Assembly (NCBI GenBank): GCA_002345965.1 | Contig: DDTF01000033.1 | Span: 1 to 42,912, forward strand | Direction of reading: 5' to 3' | Origin: Flammeovirgaceae bacterium UBA2371 | Lineage (GTDB): Bacteria; Bacteroidota; Bacteroidia; Cytophagales; Cyclobacteriaceae | Length of the DNA: 42,912 nt | The notes under the pieces: generated by a model | Seen by the model: the letters and a program-made list of their open reading frames with translations, nothing else | Databases searched by the model: none | What the model was told of the DNA's origin: nothing | Made by a program: the position numbers and the translations under genes | In this document: positions 8,764 to 16,763 of the stretch, one piece after another | Position numbering within the stretch: the first letter of the stretch is position 1 | Layout of the letters: the number at the start of each line of letters is the position of its first letter

Positions 8764-8883
8764 TTATTAAAAAAAGGCCTTTCATGGTTCCTTTTTACTG
8801 ATTTGATTTCTATATGATCTTAGATTTACTGTAAGCAAGAGATTCTATACTTTTACTACTTAAATGAACTGATCGTCAAATTA

Positions 8884-10182
8884 ATGACGCGACATATAGA
8901 AAATATGAATCATACGAGGATATCTTTTTTTGACCGCAAAACTGCCTTTGATTACCCGATTTTTTTACTGTTCCTTTTCCTCCCTCTACATCGAAACTTT
9001 TCAACGATTGCGATTGTGCTTATTGCTCTTTTATCATTAATCAAAATTGCGGTAAAAAAAGAACTACCTAAATCACAATTTGATTGGTTTTTGCCCATTT
9101 TATTTTTGTATTACTTGGTGTCTAACATTCTATCTAGCGGTCCTTGGTCTGCTATTGAAAAGAGGCTTCTATTTATAGTAATTCCAGTTTTATTTTGGTT
9201 GAATCCCAGTTTCTTAAAGGAATCACTTAGGCCGAAAATTTATTGGAGCTACATTATTGGCATTTTTGCGGCTGAAGTAATCTGTTTGGTTGTGGCCATG
9301 CAGAATTCAGTTTCTTTTCTTGATGGCAATCTAATCTTTAATGCAAAGGTATTTCCAGATGCGGATTATGATTTTTTAACAGCTTCTGTTCGAGATGGGA
9401 ATTACTTTTTTGGGGAAGTATTCTCACTTTTCCTTCATCCTATCTATTTTGGAATATATATTGTAGTTGCCCAGTTTTTAATTTTTGAAATCCTTAAAGT
9501 ATCAAGAGGATCGTCCTGTAAAGTTTTTCTTTCCTTGATTTATTTTACGCAGTTTATTTTCTTATTTCTGGTTTCAAGCAAGGCTGCCATAATTAGCTCA
9601 TTTATTCTTACTCTATACTTATTTTGGAGAATTAAATTGTCTACCCATCTCAGGGTGTTAGTTGTAATTGGTGTAATTATTTTCAGCTTCATTTTTGCCA
9701 ACCTTAACCCAAAGATGAAAGTTTTTACTGATACTTTTATAGCCGGGCTATCCATCAATCCCAATGCAAGATTTGGACATGATCTTCGAATTTTGTCCTG
9801 GGATGCATCTGTAGATATTATTAAGAACAATTGGCTTTATGGAGTGGGTGAAGGAAATAAGGATTCAGTGTTGCTCGCAAAATATAATGAGAAGGGATAT
9901 GTGGTGCCTGCAGAGGAGATGTTTAATAGTCATAATCAATACCTGGATTTATTTATAGGGGGGGGTATACTAGGGCTCGGACTATATTTGTTCGGAATAA
10001 TCAGATTGGTTCTAAATGCATTTCAGTATAAAAAGGTAAATTTACCACTTCTTATTTTTGTGATGCTTTTTTCGTTTGAAGCTTTATTTGAGAATTTTCT
10101 TTCTCGCCATGCTGGTGTCTTACTTTTTGCCGTTTTCGTAACCTACTTAAACGGAACTAAACATGTGGGTAATAATGCTTAA
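8884..10182 (+). CDS. O-antigen ligase/polymerase-like membrane protein (Wzy_C superfamily)
   Basis: A 432-residue integral membrane protein with roughly ten or more hydrophobic helices. Landmarks are LHPIYFGIYIV (near residue 182), SSKAAIISSFI in the middle, and GVGEGNKDSVLL followed by FNSHNQYLDLFIGGGILGLG in the last third. These are the usual pattern of the O-antigen ligase/Wzy_C family, including the large periplasmic loop before the NSHNQ segment. Such proteins either polymerise lipid-linked repeat units or attach finished glycan to lipid A-core or protein. A related protein lies at 27844 with the same landmarks. The ATG at 8884 is used; an ATG at 8905 is an alternative. Ligase versus polymerase cannot be decided. 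Confidence 0.8.
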   Translation: MTRHIENMNHTRISFFDRKTAFDYPIFLLFLFLPLHRNFSTIAIVLIALLSLIKIAVKKELPKSQFDWFLPILFLYYLVSNILSSGPWSAIEKRLLFIVIPVLFWLNPSFLKESLRPKIYWSYIIGIFAAEVICLVVAMQNSVSFLDGNLIFNAKVFPDADYDFLTASVRDGNYFFGEVFSLFLHPIYFGIYIVVAQFLIFEILKVSRGSSCKVFLSLIYFTQFIFLFLVSSKAAIISSFILTLYLFWRIKLSTHLRVLVVIGVIIFSFIFANLNPKMKVFTDTFIAGLSINPNARFGHDLRILSWDASVDIIKNNWLYGVGEGNKDSVLLAKYNEKGYVVPAEEMFNSHNQYLDLFIGGGILGLGLYLFGIIRLVLNAFQYKKVNLPLLIFVMLFSFEALFENFLSRHAGVLLFAVFVTYLNGTKHVGNNA

Positions 10183-10278
10183 GCTATGGGTTCACTTGTA
10201 AGTCTTTTGATTTCTTATGATGTTGATGCCATTTATTGACATAACCCAACACCCAAACGGGCACAACGGTACTTGCTG

Positions 10279-11544
10279 ATGGCCAAACAATCAAGCCTTA
10301 TTAAGGATATTCTTACTCTATTCACGGGGAATGCAATTGCGTTTCTGGCGCCAGTTATGCTATATCCTGTGCTAAGCAGAATGTTCACCCCTGGCGATTA
10401 TGCAGTCTTTGGATTGTATTCCAGTATTTTTGCCTTTTTAGAAATTGCCTCGGCTGGTCGTTATGATTTCGCAATAGTTATGCCAAAGCAAGGTGATGAT
10501 GGAATTAATATAATAGCTGGAGGATTTTTTATATCAGTTATCTATTCTGTTTTTATTCTTGTCCTAGCTATTTTCTTGAAAGATTTTGTGGCCCTTAAAC
10601 TCAACAATGTTGATTTAGCTAAATGGTTGATCTGGCTTCCAGTAGGTTTGTTGTTTATTTCCATAAGTAAGCTTTGTAATGCGTGGTTGATCAGGGCAAA
10701 AAAATTCAAATCAGCTTCTATAAATAAGGCTAGTCAGAAAATTGCGGAGGGATCAGCGCAGATGACATTTGGATTTTTAGTGGTAGGCAACGGTTTAGTA
10801 CTTGGTGATGTCGCTGGAAGACTGTTTAATGCGCTTTTTTCTATTTATCAGGCTGTTAAATATGGATTAGATAAAAGCAAAGTAGAAATTAAATCTATAA
10901 AGTCTAATCTTATATATTATGTGGAATTTCCGAAGTTTGGAATTCTGCCAGCAATGTTGAATGCATTAGGAGGAATGTTGCCGGTGTTTATCATAAGCAT
11001 GTATTATTCCGTTGATGAAAGCGGAAACTTTAATTTCAGCAGAATATTGTTGTCAGTACCATTTGCTTTAATAGCAACTGGTATTTCTCAGGTCTTAATG
11101 CAACAGGTTTCAGAGAAAAAAAATGAAAATGAGCCTATCTTGGATGAGGTTTATTCATTGGCTTTAAAATTATTTGTCATATCAACTATTGGTACGATAA
11201 TAGTATATTTATTTGGGCCGGTACTTTTTGAATTTGTATTTGGAGCTAAATGGATTGTTGCTGGAGAATACACCAGCATTTTGATTTTATCAACTTCAAT
11301 TTCTTTGGTTGTTTCTCCTTTTAGTATTTTACTGGTTGTGCTTGGCAAGATTAAATGGGTAAGTTATTGGCAAGTATTTTACTTTGCTTTTGTTTCTTCA
11401 CTTTGGTTTTTGAAAAGTGTAGATATTTTCTACTTCCTTACAGCAATAGTTGCAATTGATTTAATCTCATACTTGCTGTATGGAATAATTATCATTAAGG
11501 CAGTTCATGATTACAACAAAGCATTAGCGAAAACCCATGTGTAG
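10279..11544 (+). CDS. Wzx-type polysaccharide flippase / polysaccharide biosynthesis protein
   Basis: A membrane protein of 421 residues from the ATG at 10279; an in-frame TTG lies two codons upstream. The N-terminus KDILTLFTGNAIAFLAPVML leads into a series of about 12 hydrophobic helices. The YPVLSRMFTPGDYAVFGLYS segment is characteristic of the Wzx/MurJ-like polysaccharide transporter families in the MOP superfamily. Its role would be to flip undecaprenyl-linked repeat units across the inner membrane. Its last eight bases overlap the start of the next gene, which encodes a Wzy-like polymerase, the classic Wzx/Wzy partner arrangement. Substrate specificity is not evident. Confidence 0.87.
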   Translation: MAKQSSLIKDILTLFTGNAIAFLAPVMLYPVLSRMFTPGDYAVFGLYSSIFAFLEIASAGRYDFAIVMPKQGDDGINIIAGGFFISVIYSVFILVLAIFLKDFVALKLNNVDLAKWLIWLPVGLLFISISKLCNAWLIRAKKFKSASINKASQKIAEGSAQMTFGFLVVGNGLVLGDVAGRLFNALFSIYQAVKYGLDKSKVEIKSIKSNLIYYVEFPKFGILPAMLNALGGMLPVFIISMYYSVDESGNFNFSRILLSVPFALIATGISQVLMQQVSEKKNENEPILDEVYSLALKLFVISTIGTIIVYLFGPVLFEFVFGAKWIVAGEYTSILILSTSISLVVSPFSILLVVLGKIKWVSYWQVFYFAFVSSLWFLKSVDIFYFLTAIVAIDLISYLLYGIIIIKAVHDYNKALAKTHV

Positions 11545-12799
11545 ATACACAATTCGAAAATCTGTTCTATTGGTCTGCCTTTCCCTTATGGCATATTATG
11601 CCATAATGGAATATTACTATCAAAACTTAATTATTCCCAACTTTCCTCGTTTTGGATTTCATTTGGATTTAAACCCTGAAAAATACCTAGAGACGAAATT
11701 TCTGTTTATTATTATTTTGTTGACGTCTGTTATTACGTCCCGTAAAAGTCAGTTTATTTATTCCATTGTTGTATTTTTTATTATCTTTTTTCTGGTTCCC
11801 AGTTTAATAACGTATTCCTTTTCCGATCAAATCCCACAGCCTACGTACTCAATTGTAATTTTATTGATGGCCTTATGTATTGTAGCCTCAAATGAGATCA
11901 AGATTCCGCTTTTAAAGAGAAGTAAATTATCCTTTGGATTAGTAATGCTACTAATCTTAATTTCCTTGATACCAATTCTAATTCAATTCGGATTCTATTT
12001 AAATGTTGATAACCTTTTATTAAGAAATGTCTACGACACACGAGAAATATTTGACCAAAACAGTAACTCAGCAATTAACTATTTATTTAACTGGTTAATT
12101 AAGGCAATAGTCCCAGTAGCTTTAATTTATTTTTTGATCCACAAGCGCTATTGGCTTGCCATTATTTCTTTTATAACTCTTCTTTATCTATACGCTATAT
12201 CAGGAAGTAAAATAATTTTTATTACCTCTTTTGTGATGGTCTTCTTTTTTATTGCAGGAAGAGATTTTGTCGATAAGACAAAAGTGGCCAGCATAATGCT
12301 GGTAGTTGGCTTGCTTGCAATTTATCTTTTAGACTATTTTGTAGGAAGTCACTTAATTGGTCTTTTCATAATGCGGATGTTATTCTTGCCAGCTTATCTT
12401 AACTATTTCTATTTTGATTTCTTTAATGGAGAACCGTTGTATTTTGCTGAAAGCCATTTTTTTAATATGTTTAATTCATATCCATTTGATAGACCTATCG
12501 GCTTCATTATCGCGGAGAACTATATCCATGTTGACGATATGAACGCAAATAATGGAATAATAGGAGATGGTTACATGAATTTAGGCTATTGCGGAGTGGG
12601 ACTAAACATTGTTATCGTCACAGCAATTTTCCTGTTTTTCAACTCTATCAAACCGGACCCACGATACCTCGGTATTTTTTGCGTCCTTATTTTTCTCTTT
12701 TTAAGCGCACCTATGCTTTCTATGTTTATAACTGGTGGATTGTGGTTTTTGTTTTTGATGGGCATTACCATCATGCCCGAAAAGAGATCAATACCCTGA
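11537..12799 (+). CDS. Wzy-like O-antigen/oligosaccharide repeat-unit polymerase
   Basis: A 420-residue, very hydrophobic protein with around 11-12 predicted membrane helices. It has a large loop containing FAESHFFNMFNSYPFDRPIG and a following NNGIIGDGYMNLGYCGVGLN segment. The N-G-I-I-G-D-x-Y-x-N-x-G pattern before a final pair of helices is common in oligosaccharide repeat-unit polymerases, which are otherwise very divergent in sequence. It would polymerise lipid-linked repeats at the periplasmic face. It overlaps the flippase gene by eight bases (ATG at 11537) and is followed closely by a glycosyltransferase gene. Assignment rests on topology, this motif and context. Confidence 0.72.
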   Translation: MCRYTIRKSVLLVCLSLMAYYAIMEYYYQNLIIPNFPRFGFHLDLNPEKYLETKFLFIIILLTSVITSRKSQFIYSIVVFFIIFFLVPSLITYSFSDQIPQPTYSIVILLMALCIVASNEIKIPLLKRSKLSFGLVMLLILISLIPILIQFGFYLNVDNLLLRNVYDTREIFDQNSNSAINYLFNWLIKAIVPVALIYFLIHKRYWLAIISFITLLYLYAISGSKIIFITSFVMVFFFIAGRDFVDKTKVASIMLVVGLLAIYLLDYFVGSHLIGLFIMRMLFLPAYLNYFYFDFFNGEPLYFAESHFFNMFNSYPFDRPIGFIIAENYIHVDDMNANNGIIGDGYMNLGYCGVGLNIVIVTAIFLFFNSIKPDPRYLGIFCVLIFLFLSAPMLSMFITGGLWFLFLMGITIMPEKRSIP

Positions 12800-12843
12800 A
12801 TTTACATAGCTGTGCTTACAGCGTTATTCAAATCTTTATTTCT

Positions 12844-14049
12844 ATGAAAATTGTATACGTAAACCCGTTTTATACTGAAGGGATGGGATATATCGAAAAT
12901 TGCTTACCAAAGGCAATGGCCAAAAGAGGGCACGAAGTTCACCTGATTACCTCCACAGGGAAAGCCTACTTTAATTACCCGATGTACAAAGCAACTTATG
13001 AGAAGTTCTTTGGGCCTCCAATTGAAGAAGCAGGCAAGTATAATTTGCACGGGAACGTGACTCATCATCGTTTAGAATTTTTGCTTATTCATAATGCATT
13101 TTATTTCAAAGGGTTGCAGAAAGTATTAGATGAAATACGGCCTGATATTGTTCATATGTGGGAAGTCATAAGCCCATATACTATTCAATTCTTCTTTTTA
13201 AGAAGAAAGTATAAATACATTGTCTATACATCAAATCATCTCGTGCTATCTGTTATAAAAATCCATAATGAATGGAGTAGTTGGTTTTCGCCAATGAGAT
13301 ACCTATGGATTCTATCAAAAGTCTTGCCAGGAAAATTATTTCAAGGGGCATATAGAAGATGCTATGCGGTAACTAGAGATGCTAAATTCATAGCAGAAAA
13401 ATATATGGGCGTTCCCCCCGAGAAGTGTCTGATCACCCCTTTAGGGACGGATACTGATGTCTTTAGGCCGGAGGAGGATAAAACTAGAATCCTTCAATTG
13501 AAGGAACGTCTGGGGTTTGAAAAGGAGGATTTTATTGTTTTGTATACTGGAAGATTTACTAATAGCAAAAACCCGTTGGTATGCGCACAAGCTGTTGACT
13601 TGCTGCAGAAAAAGGGATTTTCAAAAATAAAGGGATTATTTGTTGGGGCAGGGGATCAAAAAAAAAAGATAGAGGAATGCATGGCGTGTAAAGTAATCGA
13701 TCTTGTGATGTACTCTCAATTACCTCAATACTATCAAATAGCTGATGTTGGAGCTTGGCCCATGCAGGAATCGACAAGCATTTTAGATGCATCGGCTACA
13801 GCTCTGCCCGTCATAGTAAATGAAACATTGCCTGCAGCTGATATGTTTAGGAGTAATGGCCTTACTTATAAGCCAGGTAATCAAGAAGATTTAGCTGCGA
13901 AGATTTTGCAACTATATTCTGATGAAGAATTGAGGTTAAAATTGGGGAAAGAGGGGCAGCGCAAAATGAATGAAGAATTTAGCTGGGACCGTATAGCTAA
14001 GGAGCGAGAGCAGGATTATCTACAAGATTTGGGAAAAAGTAAGGAATAA
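12844..14049 (+). CDS. GT4-family glycosyltransferase
   Basis: A 401-residue GT-B fold enzyme. The ATG at 12844 (MKIVYVNPFYTEGMGYIENC) is the natural start. The frame is open 85 codons further upstream but only through the end of the polymerase gene. The N-terminal domain has the glycine-rich start loop and the phrase PDIVHMWEVISPY. The C-terminal domain has PLGTDTDVFRPEED, VLYTGRFTNSKNP and ESTSILDASATALPVIVNE, which includes the nucleotide-sugar-binding acidic region of GT4. It transfers a sugar to the growing lipid-linked oligosaccharide on the cytosolic face. It ends the + strand run; convergent methyltransferase genes follow after a hairpin. Donor and linkage are unknown. Confidence 0.88.
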   Translation: MKIVYVNPFYTEGMGYIENCLPKAMAKRGHEVHLITSTGKAYFNYPMYKATYEKFFGPPIEEAGKYNLHGNVTHHRLEFLLIHNAFYFKGLQKVLDEIRPDIVHMWEVISPYTIQFFFLRRKYKYIVYTSNHLVLSVIKIHNEWSSWFSPMRYLWILSKVLPGKLFQGAYRRCYAVTRDAKFIAEKYMGVPPEKCLITPLGTDTDVFRPEEDKTRILQLKERLGFEKEDFIVLYTGRFTNSKNPLVCAQAVDLLQKKGFSKIKGLFVGAGDQKKKIEECMACKVIDLVMYSQLPQYYQIADVGAWPMQESTSILDASATALPVIVNETLPAADMFRSNGLTYKPGNQEDLAAKILQLYSDEELRLKLGKEGQRKMNEEFSWDRIAKEREQDYLQDLGKSKE

Positions 14050-14065
14050 TCTACTTTGTTATTAT

Positions 14066-14115
14066 TTAAGCTAAGGAACATGATTCTGCTTATCTAGGGC
14101 GTTGGCTTAGCTTAA
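14066..14115. repeat. Inverted repeat, 10-bp arms, downstream of GT4 gene
   Basis: TTAAGCTAAG at 14066-14075 and its exact reverse complement CTTAGCTTAA at 14106-14115 are separated by 30 bases. It lies just after the GT4 stop codon at 14049 and before a longer hairpin at 14173. It may be a weak stem or a binding site; no function is shown. Confidence 0.35.
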
Positions 14116-14172
14116 GGCTATTAATTTCTATTGGACCATTGCCAAGCAACAGTAAACAAATTTGTGAAAGTG

Positions 14173-14216
14173 AAAAATGGGGTTTTAAACTAAATCCTTT
14201 AAAACCCCATTTTTTT
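14173..14216. terminator. Bidirectional rho-independent-like terminator
   Basis: A perfect 17-bp stem: AAAAATGGGGTTTTAAA at 14173-14189 pairs with TTTAAAACCCCATTTTT at 14198-14214, with an 8-base loop and a run of T on each strand. It sits between the convergent GT4 gene (ends 14049) and methyltransferase gene (ends 14199) and includes the stop codon of the latter. It can end transcription in both directions. Confidence 0.8.
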
Positions 14217-15152
14217 CAAAATAATAGTGATGTATTTAAATGAGAATGCCCATAAGAAAACTTTTCTCGTAGAATGCTTTTTGAGTTCATCAAAAATTGA
14301 ATCATTATGATTTTTCTTTCCCAGTTTCGCTATCTCTAATGCAAACCCGTGCTGGCCTTGTAATGTAGAAATCACCCACCCCAAAAGGATATCCCTTTTT
14401 GTAAACAATGAGATATCCTTATATGTATTCAGGAAGGTCATCTCTCCCCATCCAGGAGAATTTTTCCCCACGCGCCCTATTACCTTTTGCATGAACCGAC
14501 CTTTAAAGAGGTCATGCAGTGATTCATATTCAATTCGGGTAGTTCCCTTCAGTTCCAATTCTGATAGCCAAAATTTCTTGGAGGAATCCATGTGGCTTAG
14601 GATGGCATGAAGCTTATCCTCTCCTTCATAGGCATCCAATATTCCAGGTTCGAATTCAGCAGTAATGATTTTGTCTCTTATTGACTCACTTATACTTTTG
14701 AAAAGGCGTAAATCGGTTCCTTGGGAGTCTGATTTAAACCAATCAATTCGTTCGAGTTTCAGTTCGTTCAATACCGAATTAATATCCACACACTTCAATT
14801 GAATAGTTTGGTCGATTTCAAACAATGGGGCAAATGCCCATTTACTTAACCTTTCGAGGCTGGGTTTGAGCAAACTGGAACAATATGGAGACTTAGTGAG
14901 ATAAAAATCGACTTGACCGGCTGAGCCATTTTCTGTGACAAGAGCATTTTTAATAAAGAGCTTTTTATATTTTCTGGCGATTGCTGGCTCAGGATTAAAA
15001 TCACGGGTATCGGCATCAAAGGCAATACAAATTGAATACTTGGTGATTTTTTTCCATTTCTTGTGAATGGTTCCTGAAGCACCAATGTCCAGTAGCACGG
15101 GTGGTTCATCTTTAAACTCATTTCTAGAAAGTACTTTGTCGACTAGTCCCAT
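14199..15152 (-). CDS. FkbM-like SAM-dependent methyltransferase
   Basis: A 317-residue soluble protein. PPVLLDIGASGTIHKKWK (about residues 18-35) resembles the SAM-binding motif I. IDWFKSDSQGTDLRLFKS (about 136-153) resembles the conserved K-x-D-x-Q-G-x-E/D segment of the FkbM methyltransferase family. FkbM-type enzymes O-methylate sugars or polyketides; in a polysaccharide locus a sugar O-methyltransferase is the likely role. A hydrophobic C-terminal end (KVFLWAFSFKYITIILKKMG) could touch the membrane. One base separates it from the upstream TIGR04325-like gene, so they are co-transcribed. Both are on the strand opposite to the rest of the locus. The sequence is divergent, so the match is moderate. 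Confidence 0.7.
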   Translation of the reverse strand: MGLVDKVLSRNEFKDEPPVLLDIGASGTIHKKWKKITKYSICIAFDADTRDFNPEPAIARKYKKLFIKNALVTENGSAGQVDFYLTKSPYCSSLLKPSLERLSKWAFAPLFEIDQTIQLKCVDINSVLNELKLERIDWFKSDSQGTDLRLFKSISESIRDKIITAEFEPGILDAYEGEDKLHAILSHMDSSKKFWLSELELKGTTRIEYESLHDLFKGRFMQKVIGRVGKNSPGWGEMTFLNTYKDISLFTKRDILLGWVISTLQGQHGFALEIAKLGKKNHNDSIFDELKKHSTRKVFLWAFSFKYITIILKKMGF

Positions 15153-15153
15153 T

Positions 15154-15951
15154 TTATTTTTTTAGCTTCAAAATTATTCCTTTTACAGATGATGGTAAAT
15201 TAAGTTTTAATCCACAATCATATACCTCAAGTACATCATACCTCTTCTTTACAAAATCCATAAATTTACTTTCTGAGAAGAACCAGCAAGGGTAGCTGGC
15301 ATTATAAATTTTGGGGGTTACGCGCTGAACGGTTAACCGATCGTGCGGCCCTTCAATGAAAAGAATTCTTTCGATTATTACGTGTTCAATATTGAGTTGG
15401 AAGAGTGAATGGAGAAGGTCGAAAGGTTCTTTTATATAGCTGATTACGCTAGACAATAAAAGTAAATTAGGACGACTCTCATTCAAGCATTCTTCTTTGG
15501 TGAAGTAAAATTTTAGTGTTATGTCTTGTAGGTGCTCCCTTCCAACTTCTACATATTTTGATTGTTCAATAATATTCCATTTTAGGGAAGGAATGGTAGT
15601 GAGAAATTTCCTGTTTTGCCAATAAGTACTGCCAAGTGATCCTCCAAAATCAAGCACATTCAGGTCTCCTCCATTCCGACTAGCCACCCACATTAAACCG
15701 CTCAACAGCGGCCAATCGTATTGAATTTCATCAAACAATACCGAATCTCGCTCGTATGGATATTGACCTCTTTTTACTTTAAGGGTTGACTGAAGCACTT
15801 TTTGAATAATTAAATCAGAATCATACCCGCCTGATACTGCTTCTGCAGCTTTCCAGGATGAGAAATTTCCGAACCAGCCATAGCGCCTGAATATACTTTG
15901 GCGGAGCAGGTTATAAAGAAATGGGGGCAAAAAATTCTTAATTATAGACAT
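15154..15951 (-). CDS. Methyltransferase of the TIGR04325 type
   Basis: A protein of 265 residues from the ATG at 15951-15949; an in-frame GTG at 15999 would add 16 residues. The segment GWFGNFSSWKAAEAVSGGYD (about residues 25-44) is the signature of the TIGR04325 putative methyltransferase family found in O-antigen and capsule loci. NVLDFGGSLGSTYWQNR (about 97-113) is the SAM-binding loop. It probably modifies a sugar of the polymer. It is the first gene of a two-gene - strand unit with the FkbM-like gene. Family match is by remembered signature, and the acceptor is unknown. Confidence 0.72.
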   Translation of the reverse strand: MSIIKNFLPPFLYNLLRQSIFRRYGWFGNFSSWKAAEAVSGGYDSDLIIQKVLQSTLKVKRGQYPYERDSVLFDEIQYDWPLLSGLMWVASRNGGDLNVLDFGGSLGSTYWQNRKFLTTIPSLKWNIIEQSKYVEVGREHLQDITLKFYFTKEECLNESRPNLLLLSSVISYIKEPFDLLHSLFQLNIEHVIIERILFIEGPHDRLTVQRVTPKIYNASYPCWFFSESKFMDFVKKRYDVLEVYDCGLKLNLPSSVKGIILKLKK

Positions 15952-16030
15952 TATATTAAAGGAAAGAGGCGAACTGAGCGGTGAGCCAAATTCAAACACA
16001 TTTGAGAGTTACTCTGCATAAAGTTATTAG

Positions 16031-16038
16031 CAAAGTTA
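16031..16038 (-). promoter_or_regulatory. Putative -7 box for the two methyltransferase genes
   Basis: TAACTTTG on the - strand (16038-16031) fits TAnnTTTG. It lies about 80 bases upstream of the preferred ATG at 15951 and about 30 upstream of the alternative GTG at 15999. No matching -33 TTG at the normal distance is seen, so this is tentative. The surrounding 15952-16235 gap holds no other convincing feature. Confidence 0.3.
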
Positions 16039-16235
16039 CTTCCAAATTTCGTTGTCTTCTTTATTAATGCATTTCTTTTATTATTGAATTGTCAAGAATG
16101 GAAATTCGCGATATTAATTCAAGAAATGTAGATGTGAATACCAAGAAACTGGATGTTAATGTAAGTACTGTATTTTTTATATATTTACCTTCTTTTTTAT
16201 AATGATTTCAGAGACTCATTCAATACAGTGAATAG

Positions 16236-16763
16236 GTGAAAATTACCAAAAGAAAAATTCATTTCCAGACCCCTTGGTTTGAGGTAGAAGGCAAAACTAT
16301 TGAGGGTGAGGATGAAGTTAATTCCGGGGAATTTTATTCCTTGAAAGCAAGGGATTATGTTTGCATTGTTGCGATGACTGCAGAGGACGAAATAGTACTA
16401 GTTAAGCAATTTAGGCCAGCTGTTGAAGACTATACTCTGGAATTGCCTAGTGGGTATGTTGAGAAAGGAGAGGGGCCAGTACAAGCTGCAATCCGAGAAT
16501 TATCTGAAGAGACTGGTTATGCATGCAGCAACCCGAATCTAGTTGGATGCCTTTTTCCAGATACAGGTAGACTTGCTAACCGTCAATGGTGCGTCCATGG
16601 CAGTGCAGTACCACTAATGGAAGCAGTTCATGAACCTGGAATTACCACAGTGCTTCTTTCAAAACGTCAATTAAAAGATTACATAGCCACAGGCAAATTC
16701 AATCATTCACTTCATCTTGCTGCAATTTTTCTATCTATAGTTAATGAAAAAATCTCTTTGTGA
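16236..16763 (+). CDS. Nudix hydrolase (ADP-ribose/nucleotide-sugar pyrophosphatase type)
   Basis: A 175-residue protein with a perfect Nudix box at residues 73-95: G73, E79, R87-E88, E91-E92, G94. It is preceded by VKQFRPAVEDYTLELPSG, as in ADP-ribose pyrophosphatase and GDP-mannose hydrolase relatives. These Mg-dependent enzymes cleave a nucleotide diphosphate bond, here possibly of a nucleotide sugar. The start is a GTG at 16236. It leads a tight + strand module and overlaps the dehydrogenase start by one base (TGATG), which suggests a function tied to that nucleotide-sugar pathway, such as cleaning up a side product. Family is certain, substrate unknown. Confidence 0.88.
   Translation: MKITKRKIHFQTPWFEVEGKTIEGEDEVNSGEFYSLKARDYVCIVAMTAEDEIVLVKQFRPAVEDYTLELPSGYVEKGEGPVQAAIRELSEETGYACSNPNLVGCLFPDTGRLANRQWCVHGSAVPLMEAVHEPGITTVLLSKRQLKDYIATGKFNHSLHLAAIFLSIVNEKISL

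Noticed and set aside
12589..12843. 85-codon upstream extension of the GT4 gene
   Set aside because: It overlaps the coding sequence of the polymerase, and the family-typical start MKIVYVNPF occurs at 12844.
16098..16202. 34-codon open frame beginning MEIRDINSRN before the Nudix gene
   Set aside because: Its second half is a low-complexity hydrophobic run, no family is recognised and nothing but length supports it; it could be the remnant of a lost gene but is not called.
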